A stretch of 64,000 bases of DNA from Coix lacryma-jobi var. lacryma-jobi (GCA_009763385.1 CM019826.1:94596848-94660847), one strand, 5' to 3'. Positions 1 to 10,070 are shown, numbered from the stretch's first letter. Numbers and translations: made by a program. The notes: generated by a model not told the origin, from the sequence alone.

Positions 1-404
1 AGCTTTACAGCAAATGGAAAGAGGTAGAGTCCTACTACAACACGACCAATTACGCAAACGGATGGAAAGTCACATTAGGGCAACGGAAGGTTCCAGAAGA
101 CACCACAACAAAGGAGGGGCAAGGTGGCCGCCAGGTGGGGCCGGCTAGCCCCACCCCCAGGCCAACCGGCCTAGGCCAGGAACCCTCTCGGCCCATCTTC
201 ATGGAGCGTGCCCTAAACGGCCTCCTCGATGCATCGCAACCCTTGTTCAAGGTCGGTTTGATCTGAGGGCTGCGGTTCATCCTTAGGGGCTATAAAACCA
301 GACCCATACCCCCCATGGGGAGACATCTCCAACTTCATTATTCATCTCCACATCAGAAACTAGGTTTTGATGTAGAAGTAGAGGTCACTCTAGATGAATC
401 TCCG
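1..404 (+). repeat. Fragment of an Athila-like LTR, + orientation (Z)
   Basis: The segment at 351-400 matches the reverse complement of the A and F LTRs (CACATCAGAAACTAGG, then AGAAGTAGAGGTC and TCTAGATGAATCTC), so it is a same-superfamily LTR in the opposite orientation. A TATA box (TATAAAA) lies at 291-297, and a GC-rich palindrome lies about 140 bp upstream (arms GTGGGGC 135-141 and GCCCCAC 148-154). At about 400-405 the sequence switches abruptly into element A's LTR. Since element B is also on the + strand and its 5' LTR is missing upstream of 8550, Z could be the other half of B's LTR split by A; that link is inference. Confidence 0.6.
291..297 (+). promoter_or_regulatory. TATA box of LTR fragment Z
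   Basis: TATAAAA in the context GGGGCTATAAAACC. It sits between a GC-rich palindrome upstream and the leader-like segment shared with other LTRs downstream, the same order as in LTRs A, C, F and G. Confidence 0.55.
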
Positions 405-1685
405 ACAGATAAGATCTACCGATGTAGCACTTCACCGGAGTAACCCAGTTTTAATATCGAACCCAAAGGAACAGATAGTGTTAAGTCTTAAATTCTATCC
501 CCTGAGTAGCTAACAAGGACGGAGAATCTAGAAGTATAGAGGGGATCACTAAGGCTGTCTAATTCCAATTTAAGAGTGATATGTTTATATTATTCTTAGT
601 GGGGAAGTTGCCATAAAAGGTCACAAACAGAGTATGAGTCTTTTATGCAAATGTATAATCCTACTGAGCCTACACACGGGTAAGTGGACTATAGAAGAAT
701 CAAGAAGGCTATAAGAGTCACCCTTGCGAACAACCACTACTACCGGCGTTATAGGAGGCATTTATGATGAGTTATCAAGTCTAAGCACCACGCTTACACT
801 ATCCAACTACTTTAACTCTAGAGCAACTTAGAATTCAAGTACTCAAAAGAGAGTCACAAACCTTAAGAATAATAAGAACAATGGCTCAAACTTAAATATA
901 GACGTTGATTACCGAAACAATCGCTGAAGCAAGTTGAAGATGAACTTGAATCCATAGGTACAAGATGAAGAAGTTGATCCGATAGGCCGGAGCTCCTTCT
1001 TGATCTCTTCCTCTCTCTCTCTCTTCTAGTTCTAGTATAAGACTAGGTTCTAATCCTACTAGAGGGGTATCTAGTCTTCTACTTGATAGCTAGCTCTTGA
1101 TTACAACTAGATGAACTAGATCTAATTCTAGATGAACTAGAAGAGATTCATCTAGAGGGACCTCTACTTCTAATTGAAACCCTAGTTTCTGATGTAGAGA
1201 TGAATAATGAAGATGGAGATGCCTAGAGAGGGGGGTCCGGGGCTGCTTATATAGCCCTGAGGGATCAACCGCGGTCGTTGGATCAAACTGACTTCAGGGA
1301 TGGTGGAGATGCATCCTAGGAGGCGGTGGAGGAAGCTTGCAGAAGACGGAAGCCAGCGGGCCCGGGGGGAGACCAGTCGGTCTCCTGGTGGGACCGGTCG
1401 GTCCCACCTGGAGGTGGACCGCGGTGCCCTTTCTCGTGGTGTGTCTATGTGTTCTCTAGAGTCTTCTAGAAGTATCCCGATGTGGCGGTTGCGTTATCTC
1501 CCGACGGTTTCCTTCTATGGGAAGCTATCAGTGCCGATTTCATGGTTTAGTCCCTGCAAAATCATAACTCACCAAAACTCGTGGAATATTGTCAGTTGAA
1601 ACCCATAAACCTTTGTTGATGATCAAATTCTTGCCCTTTTCATATTTATTTGTCCCTTAATTTTGATAGATAACCGGTGTCAAAA
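405..1685 (-). repeat. 3' LTR of element A (outer end truncated)
   Basis: It aligns by eye with 7271-8549 over its whole length. The inner end reads GTGTCAAAA instead of GTGTCAACA. The first 115 bases present in the partner LTR (7156-7270) are missing, replaced by fragment Z. It contains a TATA box (1246-1257) and two consecutive palindromes at 1368-1385 and 1387-1408, sharing the core GACC-N4-GGTC but with different outer arms. Confidence 0.85.
1246..1257 (-). promoter_or_regulatory. TATA box in A 3' LTR
   Basis: Minus strand GGGCTATATAAG. The matching site in the 5' LTR near 8113-8126 has decayed (the + strand reads TTAGATAG instead of TTATATAG), so only this copy keeps a consensus. Confidence 0.6.
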
Positions 1686-1702
1686 ATTCCCCCAAGCTTA
1701 CG
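1686..1702 (-). promoter_or_regulatory. Polypurine tract of element A
   Basis: Minus strand TAAGCTTGGGGGAAT directly abuts the LTR start, the standard position for plus-strand DNA priming. Similar motifs recur further inside A near 2825-2836, 3053-3064 and 6717-6730. Confidence 0.75.
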
Positions 1703-3740
1703 TTTTGCTAGTCCCTTAGCAAAACCAAAACTTAACAATGGATCAGGAGTTGCTACAATATCTTCACTTCTAACAAGTATACCTGCTGTTAAACAAAAAT
1801 TCTCCAAAATATATTATGTTATTCTTCATGGAGCTTATTACTTTTACCTTAGATCTTGAGTAGTTGAAAGATTGAACGATCAAATCAAGCACTATGTTTC
1901 TAGTTCTTTCACTTCACCTTTATCCCGGAGTTTTAATTGATTTTAATACATGTGTTGTCAAATTAAACAATGGATCCAAAGAGAAAGTCAACCAACCATT
2001 TGAATCAAGAAGTGCATGTGTATGGAAAAATGAAGTCGGATGCTCTTTTAAATATATTCACTCTCTTTTGTCTATCAGAGACATATGGCTATCAGGCTAA
2101 TTCTACTGTCGGGCACGTGCCTATTTTTTCTGACATTTTTTTTTCTTTTCGAGGTTCCGGACACTTGTCCCTTTTTATTTCCTCGGGATCTATCTTTTTG
2201 AAGTTTCGGACACTTGTCCCTTTTTATTTCCTCGGATCCTTTTTTTTCTTTTCTCTTCTTTTTTTCTCTTCTTTTTTTTAATAGCCACATGCTTCCAACA
2301 AACTTCTAAGAGGATATCAATAGATAATTATGAGCATTTATGCGGAAGACGGATGAAATGTGAAAGTGATCTCAATTCAATGGCATGATAAACTACTCAC
2401 AGAGTCACAAAGCTTAATTTAACTCAATGCAATTATTAGTCATATTCATATTTAGAAATCTCCGAAACTTTAGTGTTGTTTAGAACAAGATAATAGCAGC
2501 TTAGATCATCACATGTCATATCTGAATTAGCTGGACCTTAGATTAAGTATTTGCCAACCATGTATTTTATTTTAAGGCATCATTTTAAATGAGGAGAACT
2601 CATGCTTTGAAGACTAGGTACTTGAAAGAAATTAGATAGAGCAACCATTCATCATTTCCATGCAAAAGATTAGAGAGAGAGGGTTTGTCTTTCGTCATCA
2701 ACTTCTTAAAACACACTAGACACACTATTTTATTTATTTAATCTAACACACTTTAAGATAAAGCTAACAATAGTAGTAGTAATAATAAAGACATACCTGA
2801 ATCGCGAAGATAACGGGGGTGCGTCTCCCCCAAGCTGGTTCCCTTAATAACGTTGAGCCTTCATGTGCCCATATATTTTTGTCTCTCTTTTTTTTAATTA
2901 ATGGTGATCCTTCATGTGCTCACATATTTTTTTGTGTTTTCATTTTTAAGAGTGAGCCTTCATGTGCTCACATATTTTTGGTGTTTTGAATTTATTTATA
3001 GAATAAAAAACTTAAGAGGTAAAAGATACTTACTTGGATACATGGGGTTGCCTTCCCCCAAGCTGAATGTTGATGTAGTCGTTCGATCTTGCAATGTAGC
3101 AGACTGGCAGTGGATATGTCCTTCCTCTATTAGAGCTTTGATTGATGTCGATGGTTGTTGAAACAGTGCTCCAGTAGTGGATAGAACATTCACTTGCTCG
3201 TCAGCTTTTCTTGGCCTTTCAAAACCTGTGAAACTCAAATAGACAACAAAACTTGTGGAACAGATTAAGCATTAGCGGTTGGCCACTCAAGCCTTAGTTG
3301 TCTAGAATTTCAGTAAGATCTCTTTCTCAATATTTTTGTATTTTATATTTTTATGATGCAAGAGAAAAATGCAACAGGATGTATGTATGCATATTTATTT
3401 TTATTATTATATTATTATTATTTTTTTATGCCACCATGGTGAACATTCCTGTGGGTTTTTACACGCCATAGAATTATTCACATGGGGCTTCATGGTTTAT
3501 GATGTAGTGTAACAAATGCAATATTTTTATTTTCTTTTCCAATGCAATGCAAAAATTAAAATGTTTGTGAATTAAATATGATGATGCAAGAAATGATTAT
3601 GGATTAAATATGAGAAATATGCAGCAAAGTAAATATAAAGATAGCCACCGATTTTTACCTTTTGGCGAAGGTTCGGATATTTAGGTCCGACGAACCGGAC
3701 CTTCCCTTGGTTCAGACCTCCCAAGGTATGTTAGACGTTT
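1703..3740 (-). other. A: 3' noncoding region with repeated PPT-like motifs
   Basis: No credible coding sequence. On the minus strand, the part at 2780-3240 matches B's 3' region (15650-16040), including CAGCTTGGGGGA followed by a splice-donor-like AAGTAAGTATC and a short GFERPR-type peptide relic. Other content: a G-box palindrome GGCACGTGCC at 2112-2121 followed by a T run, a tandem duplication at 2151-2238, pyrimidine-rich tracts at 2240-2280 and an AT-rich stretch at 3400-3430. Confidence 0.6.
2151..2238. repeat. Direct duplication of about 40 bp
   Basis: Two imperfect copies (2151-2190 and 2200-2238) share the block CGGACACTTGTCCCTTTTTA and the following TTTCCTCGG. The core GGACACTTGTCC is itself nearly palindromic. 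It lies just after the G-box palindrome in A's 3' noncoding region. Confidence 0.75.
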
Positions 3741-3749
3741 GGAAAGTTG

Positions 3750-4260
3750 TTATTGATTGTACCTCTTAGGTACAGACATTTTCTCCCATACTTTCTTGGT
3801 CTGAGTCTTCACTTCCTGTGGTTCACTGTCTTGAGATTTCTCTTCTTTCTTTTCTGGGACAGTGTCGATGGCTTCTTCTTCGTAATTGGCCTCTCTATTC
3901 CTGATAGTTTGTCTTCTTTGGCTTTGAGAGCGGCGTCTTTCACTTCTATTCTTCTTAGGTGCTTCATTGGGCATGTAGCTGATGAAGTTGTATCGTGCCT
4001 TTTCTCTAGGAGAGTGAAAATGAATTTCCTCTTGTAGATGATTGGACTTGTAGCGTAGAGGAATGGTCTTCCTAGAATGAGGTGGACATCATCATTTTCT
4101 CCTATGTCGAAGATCAAGAAGTCTGTGGGGACTTCATGACCTCTAATTTTGACTACGACATCTTCCATCATTCCTTCTTGTTTATGCCTCTTGATATGGT
4201 GTCACTCTTGTTCTTCGTTCGTCCAGCAATTTGAAATGAAGCGTTAATTATGTAAGCTGG
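3750..4260 (-). pseudogene. A: aspartic protease (retropepsin) C-terminal half, remnant
   Basis: The minus-strand reading contains VVVKIRGHEVPTDFLIFDI and then LILGRPFL, the beta-strand and ILGRPF signature of Athila-type retropepsins. The upstream part (to about 4260) still shows a weak match to the LQLADRSI-like segment, but the catalytic Asp-Leu-Gly-Ala motif is not visible. Downstream the protein runs into a lysine- and arginine-rich tail with no similarity I recognise. In an intact element this domain would process Gag-Pol. Here it is an isolated fragment with no RT or integrase following. Confidence 0.7.
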
Positions 4261-5329
4261 CAGCATCTTGCTTAGTGTTCATGTTCTTGTAGATCTAGGA
4301 TCTTCACTCTGTAGAATTTAGGAGTTGACTTCTCCATGTTTTGCTCAAGAGTGTGTCCTGCTCATAAAGACAAGGTAGAGATCAAGTGCATGGGCTCTGT
4401 TGGTGGAAAAACACCAACAGAACCAAAAGTTTTGTTTATTCCTCTCTAACCTTAGGCACATTGCACAAGACAAACTTATTTTTTATGTGTTCTATTCAAA
4501 CTTATCATGAGTAATAGGATCAAAGGATGAGCATAAAAGTAGCATCTTAAAATATTTAACAGATCAAATTACTTAACCCAAGGAAGGATAATCTATGCAT
4601 AAAGTGTTGATCTTTTTATAATTGAGATATATCATCTTCCAAAGGTTTAGATGCACAACATTTTAGCTCATTTCGTTAAGACAATGAGATTCAAGAGAGT
4701 AAAGCTAGGAACAAAGATGAAAGGACTGAATATGTAGAGTTGATTAGGTTGGATCAAGTGAGGTGCAACTTAAACATGTTTAGTTCTTTATTTATGTTCA
4801 TACTAGAATCATGAAGAAGCTTTTTAATGTGATGGTCACTTACCTTGAAATGTTACTTTGTGATTGAAGCGTGATGTGTCGAACCACATTGTGGAAGCTT
4901 CTCTTGTCTAGCTGGTTGTTGTTGATGAATGGCTTGTCTTCTCTTATTTGTCTCACAGTGTGATTGAGAGGAGGAAGATCATAGTGGAATCATCATTAGA
5001 GGTATCAATCTTCCTTCTCTCGTGTTGACTTATTGTTCCTCGAGTATGCTGACTAGGATCCTCTCTCTTTCTTGTATTAAATCTGTACTATGAGGATGTA
5101 GGGACAGTTCCGCATTCTTCTCTTGTCAACCTTTCTTGTTTTCCTTTAATCATTGGGTTGGCAAAAGACTTGAATTTAGAACTGTTACTCGTGTGCATCC
5201 ATGAGAGTCTTTTGTCTTGTAATGTCACAACTGAGACTTGTCCTTTCAACAGTGTCTAGATGATGGAGATCTTATTGACTGTTCTTCTCAATTTGCTGGC
5301 TCAGGTACTATCTCTCCATCTTCTAACTC
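4261..5329. other. A: interior without recognisable genes
   Basis: No domain recognised on either strand. A perfect 9-bp stem hairpin lies at 4397-4420 (CTGTTGGTG, loop GAAAAA, CACCAACAG); its arms resemble LTR termini TGTTGG/CCAACA. A GTTGACTTCTCC segment near 4324 echoes the protease-coding segment at 5469, which suggests older internal duplication. Confidence 0.45.
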
Positions 5330-5565
5330 TTATGGTGCAGTGGCTTCATCCTTCATGATGCCCTCCTCAATTCTTGGTAGTTGGTTCTCCCTTCGACGTC
5401 TTCTCTTGGTTCTCTTTGGCTGCTCATAAGTGATGTAGATGTTGAAGATGCAGCGAAAGATCCAAAAGTTGACTTCTCCAGGTTCGACAAAGATGATAAC
5501 ATTGATGGCGTTCAAGAACAATCTTCCAAGAATGAGTGGTGGATCATATTTTTCTTCTCGACTGG
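5330..5565 (-). pseudogene. A: second retropepsin remnant
   Basis: The minus-strand reading gives YDPPLILGRLFLNA followed by EPGEVNF, matching the C-terminal LILGRPFL...GEV signature of gypsy proteases. It is separate from and diverged from the copy at 3750-4260, so A carries two protease-like fragments in the same orientation. Frameshifts surround it. A basic, Arg/Lys-rich stretch follows. Either an ancestral tandem duplication or an insertion from a related element would explain it. Confidence 0.55.
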
Positions 5566-7129
5566 GATAACATCTAGTGGTTTGTATTGATCAAAGTAGT
5601 GGGTAGGAGATTAATATGAGTGATTTTTCTCCTTCCTCCCTTTGATTGTGAAACACATCTAGACAACAGAATTGTCTCTCCCAGACTGGCTTGTGATGTA
5701 GATGGACTCCCAACAACATGTTCATGTGTTTGACATGTAGATCTTGCTATTGTTGTAGTGGTACCATCTTGTCTCCCAAGCTAGCTCTTGATTACAAAAG
5801 AGGATAACTTCCCACTTCTTGTCTTGATGTCTTGGGCAATGATGGTTGCAGGCATAGATTGTCTCATATGAGGTAAGTTGCATCCTGTTTGTCATTAGCG
5901 CCCAAGCAAGACTCAAAGCTAGGCTGACACCATTTGTGATCTGAGAGTAGGTTTGTGTGTCTATGGTTCGAGTTTTGGATCTTCAATGTTCACACCAAAC
6001 CATAGATGAACAAAATTTCTCTCATGCATAATGTTAGTGGACATATACCCGAAGGATTGCAAGAATTTGAAACATGGGTTGTTATCCATAACTTATGTAT
6101 TTTGCATCTATGCTAATCAAAAGATGTTTTTAGGATTGTTTTAACATAGACTAGTATTTTATGTGTTGGCTGCACTTTAACATGATTCAAGGCAAAAGAT
6201 ATCTTGCAGTAGAAGACAAAACAAATAGACTTTGATACTCACAGTTCTTTCATCTATGATGAACGAGCTGAGTCTTCATTGTGCAAGAGTTATTGAAGTT
6301 CATTATACGCCTTGCTTCATCTCCGATGTGAGTTCATTTCAGGACATTCCCAAATTGATATTGAAAGTTTCCTACAGGGGTTAGTCCAACAAAATATCCA
6401 ACATCCACTATAGCATACTATTGGCTCAAAAATCAACCTAGACACCACATCTAATTTGATCTAGGAAGACATTTTAACTTAATTGCTTAAATTAAGAGCC
6501 TTTGAAAGCAAAATCACCACTCCTTAACTAGGCACCATGCTTAATTTAAGAGATGTATGAAAGTACTCCAAACCTAAACATATAATATAGCGAATGAGGG
6601 TAGCATGAAAGTATTATAGAGATTTATTCAGATGATGATGATTAGTATATGAGCATATCTTAAAGGTAGGTATAACCAACATAGCAACATGGCAAGAAAT
6701 ATTCTTAGAAAGCCTATTCCCCAAGCTTGGCTTTTGCACAAATCAAGATTGGATGAATGTAATTCAATGTTGCATGATGATTGATGGGACATACCTTGTG
6801 TTTGTTGTTCCTTCGTTCTTTCCTGCTCCAGACCTGGAAAGGCTAGTGACAAGAATACCCGAAGGAATATTTTCACAATTATATTTCTATACTCATTACA
6901 AGGACAGTGCAGCAGAAAGGTAGGCAAAGCTATTAACTAGGTATTATGATGGGATGTAAGGATTCTACTGGTTATAGCTTGCGTTCATGGGGTAGTGATA
7001 AATAAGAGTGGAATTATAAAACAACATTCATAAGAATGAAAACAAAAATAATGAAAAGACTAGGACAAAATGGAAAAAGATAAAAGTATGATTTATAAGG
7101 TTAAACTAAGACTTAAGATGATCTACCGT
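5566..7129. other. A: interior next to the PBS, no gag recognised
   Basis: A gag is expected here in an autonomous element, reading leftward from the PBS, but nothing similar to B's gag is visible. A PPT-like CCAAGCTTGGGG lies near 6717-6730 (minus strand). A module with ACCTGGAAAGGCTAG and AATACCCGAAGG near 6829-6867 recurs twice in element C (20749-20780 and 21050-21085). So a 3'-type sequence sits where gag should be. Confidence 0.5.
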
Positions 7130-7147
7130 TCCCCGGCAACGGCGCCA
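7130..7147 (-). promoter_or_regulatory. Primer-binding site of A (tRNA-Asp)
   Basis: Minus strand TGGCGCCGTTGCCGGGGA is an exact complement to the 3' 18 nt of plant tRNA-Asp(GTC) including CCA, as I recall that tRNA. It follows the LTR end by the 8-base spacer AGCATTTC. Confidence 0.85.
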
Positions 7148-7155
7148 GAAATGCT

Positions 7156-8549
7156 TGTTGACACTTACTAACGTCGCTACCAAGAGTAGAGATAAACTCT
7201 ATCCCCGGCAACGACGCCAGAAATGCTTGTTGGTATAAATTAACACACACTATACTTTATCCGCAAGCGCACAGATAAGATCTACCGATGTAGCACTTCA
7301 CCGGAGTAACCAAGTTTTAATATCGAACCCAAAGGAACGGATAGTGTTAAGTCTTAAAGTCTATCCCCTGAGTAGCTAACAAGGACGGAGAATCTAGAAG
7401 TATAGAGGGGATCACTAAGGCTGTCTAATTCCAATTTAAGAGTGATATGTTTATATTATTCTTAGTGGGGAAGTTGCCATAAAAGGTCACAAACAGAGTA
7501 TGAGTCTTTTATGCAAATGTATAATCCTACCGAGCCTACATATGGGTAAGTGGACCATGGAAGAATCAACAAGGCTATAAGAGTCACCCTTGCGAACAAC
7601 CACTACTACCGGCGTTATAGGAGGCATTTATGATGAGTTATCAAGTCTAAGCACCACGCTTACACTATCCAACTACTTTAACTCTACAGCAACTTAGAAT
7701 TAAAGTACTCAAAAGAGAGTCACAAACCTTAAGAATATTAAGAACAATGGCTCAAACTTAAATATAGACGTTGATTACCAAAACAATCGCTGAAGCAAGT
7801 TGAAGATGAACTTGAATCCGCAGGTACAAGATGAAGAAGTTGATCCGACAGGACGGAGCTCCTTCTTGATCTCTTCCTCTCTCTCTCTCTTCTAGTTCTA
7901 GTATAAGACTAGGTTCTAATCCAACTAGAGGGGTATCTAGTCTTCTACTTGATAGCTGGCTCTTGATTACAACTAGATGAACTAGATCTAATTCTAGATG
8001 AACTAGAAGAGATTCATGTAGAGGGACCTCTACTTCTAATTGAAACCCTAGTTTCTGATGTGGAGATGAATAGTGAAGATGGAGATGCCTGAAGAGGGGG
8101 GTTTGGGGCTGCTTAGATAGCCCTGAGGGATCAACCGCGGTCGTTGGATCAAACCGACTCCAGGGACGGTGGAGATGCATCCTAGGAGGCGGTGGAGGAA
8201 GCTTGCAGAAGACGAAAGCCAGCGGGCCTGGGGGGAGACCGATCGGTCTCCTGGTGGGACCGGTCGGTCCCACCTGGAGGTGGACCGCGGTGCCCTTTCT
8301 CGTGGTGTGTCTTTGTGTTCTATGGAGTCTTCTAGAAGTATCCCGATGTGGCGGTTGCGTTATCTCCCGACGGTTTCCTTCTATGGGAAGCTATCGGTGC
8401 CGATTTCCTGGTTTAGTCCCTGCAGAATCATAACTCACCAAAACTCGTGGAATATTGTCAGTTGAAACCCTAAACCTTTGTTGGTGATCAAATTATTGCC
8501 CTTTTATATTTATTTGTCCCTTAATTTTGATAGATAACCAGTGTCAACA
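7156..8549 (-). repeat. 5' LTR of element A
   Basis: About 1394 bp, bounded by perfect 9-bp inverted ends TGTTGACAC and GTGTCAACA. The first 72 bp (7156-7227) hold a second tRNA-Asp PBS-like site (7202-7219) and then an internal TGTTGG that looks like an older LTR terminus. Near its end on the minus strand is the GGGTGAAGTGCTACA / TGCGCTTGCGGA block shared with LTRs B, C, F and G. Palindromes lie at 8234-8251 (GGAGACC, GATC, GGTCTCC) and 8253-8274. Confidence 0.85.
7202..7219 (-). other. PBS-like sequence captured inside the A LTR
   Basis: Minus strand TGGCGTCGTTGCCGGGGA, one change from the true PBS 72 bp away. It has the same AGCATTTC spacer and a preceding ACCAACA that looks like an LTR end. 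Element G's LTR shows the same arrangement at 57855-57872. Confidence 0.75.
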
Positions 8550-9102
8550 AGCATCTGATTCGTCTTCAAGCAATCTTCAGGTTCTTCATTAATTGTTTCC
8601 AAGTATTATATTTAATTTTATTTACTTGACCTTCACTTGTATCGAGTGCTCTAATTATTCAAGGTAATTATAGTAGGAAGCGTTAGTGTAGACGTGGTGT
8701 CTAGACTAGGGTTTACCTGAGTTTGCACCCAGCCCCACGGATAGTTGTGGTAGCCCTAGGTGGTGACAGCCCTGACAGCCGACGTAGTCCACCACTTTCG
8801 TGTTGGTGTTTGTAGGACCATAGTCGGAGCTTCCTAGCCCCTTTCTCATCCCTTTCTGTGCCTAGTGTTCTGATGTCTCGAAGTAAGTAAAGTATAGTGA
8901 GCCTTTGATTAGATAGATCCGCTTAGAAAACCCTAAGATCTCTCTCTACCCACTTTATCATTGTTTTCTTGGATGTCTTAATTCTTCTAGCACACTTCAC
9001 GTCCCCGTGGAAATTGATACCCTGGAATACACTTGGGTGAAAGCTATATATCGGTATTCGTGCACTTGCGGATTTTTCTGTGTGCGTTTAAAATACCCAA
9101 CA
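8550..9102 (+). repeat. 5' LTR remnant of B (3' half)
   Basis: It ends ATACCCAACA at 9102, eight bases before the PBS. Its last 110 bp (GTGGAAATTGATACCCTGG, ACTTGGGTGAAAG, GCACTTGCGGA) match the ends of LTRs A, C, F and G. GGTGGTGACAGCCCTGACAG near 8760-8779 matches LTR C. The upstream half is cut off by element A; no TG start is visible. Confidence 0.7.
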
Positions 9103-9109
9103 AGCTTTC

Positions 9110-9184
9110 TGGCGCTGTTGTCGGGGATCGAACCTGGGTCACCCACGTGACAGGAGGGAATACTCACCACTATACTACAATGAC
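9110..9184 (-). other. Primer-binding site extended to a complete tRNA-Asp(GTC) complement
   Basis: Exactly 75 bases match the full reverse complement of plant tRNA-Asp including CCA, with no indels and about seven substitutions against the sequence I recall; most are C-to-T or G-to-A. Read on the minus strand it shows a GTC anticodon (CTGTCAC), an A-box-like TAGTATAGTGG and an intact B box GGTTCGATCC. Two acceptor-stem mismatches (C3-A70 and A4-C69) argue against a working tRNA. A usual PBS uses only about 18 nt. Since CCA is not genome-encoded in eukaryotes, it most likely arose by reverse transcription through the whole primer. The gag ATG follows at 9185. Confidence 0.85.
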
Positions 9185-10070
9185 ATGGATTCCACTGCTA
9201 TCTATAAATACTCCGCTCCAAAGGGCGAATTATTGGAGCCACCACCATCATCACATCCTATTCTTACTGATGGCTACCAATTTCGTCCCGGTTTTATAGC
9301 CCTGGTTCGGGAGCAACCCTTCTTTGGGCTAGATGATGAAAACCCTCACACCCACCTTAGGGAATTTGAGCAATTGTGTTCTTGCTTGTCAATTGTTGGC
9401 TTGACACAAAAGACCATTAACTGGAAATTGCTTCTGTTCTCCCTTTTTGGAAGTGAGAAACAGTGGTATGCTCATAGCATAAGAGGAGTACATGGAAATT
9501 GGGATGAACTTTGAGACAAATTTTGTCTTGCTTTCTTCCCTCTTTCTCGAATCATTGCCCTTCGAATAGAAATTCTTACCATTCAATAAAAAGAGAAGGA
9601 GACAATAGGAGCAGCTTGGGCTAGATTTATGAGCCTTGTCAACACTGGCCCAAATCTCTCTTTGCGTGAATACGTTATTTTACAACATTTTCATTATGGT
9701 CTTAGCAAAGAAGCTGCCCTTTTTCTTGATACCTCTTCGGGAGGATCATTCACTCATAAAACTGTTAGTGAAGGAAAAGCCATCCTTGAGAAAATCCTTG
9801 AAAACACTCCTTACACTGTCATTTTTGATTAATTCCCTGAAGAAGAAGTCGAGCCCAACCCCGAACCAAAAGATGAACCAATAGAGGAGGCACAAGTAAC
9901 CGAATTAGAAACTCCAATAGATCATTCTCATATTTTGGTCATCGAAAAACCTCCTAATAAGGGAACACAAACCCAACTGGAGGATGATGAATCATCACCT
10001 TTAGAGCTTCCTTTCCAATTCGAGGAAAATATCTTTGAAGATTATGGAAACACCTCGAATTCTCCTATCC
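9185..10070 (+). pseudogene. gag: B: gag N-terminal part
   Basis: The reading starts ATG at 9185, directly after the tRNA complement. The first 109 residues (to a TGA at 9512) contain GYQFRPGFIALV, ENPHTHLREFEQL and KLLLFSLFGSEKQWY, the retrotransposon Gag capsid pattern. C's gag at 41702-42023 shows the same blocks. After the stop the frame continues with CLAFFPLSRI and WARFMSLVN, with further stops and shifts, and then an acidic segment that is cut at 10070 by a solo LTR and resumes in frame at 11988. Gag would build the particle. The stops make it nonfunctional. Confidence 0.8.

Larger units (their letters stand above)
405..8549 (-). mobile_element. Element A: degenerate Athila-like (Ty3/gypsy) LTR retrotransposon, minus strand
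   Basis: Two related LTRs (405-1685 and 7156-8549) bracket about 5.5 kb. Orientation is fixed by a tRNA-Asp primer-binding site (7130-7147) beside the right LTR and a polypurine tract (1686-1702) beside the left one, both reading on the minus strand. Inside I recognise only aspartic-protease remnants and long noncoding stretches; there is no RT or integrase and no gag next to the PBS. It therefore looks non-autonomous, dependent on enzymes from B-like relatives, with which it shares its 3' noncoding sequence. No target duplication can be read because the left LTR lacks its outer 115 bp. Confidence 0.8.

Noticed and set aside
9110..9184. A functional tRNA-Asp gene on the minus strand
   Set aside because: It sits exactly at the PBS, includes the CCA complement and has two acceptor-stem mismatches, so a primer-derived copy explains it better.
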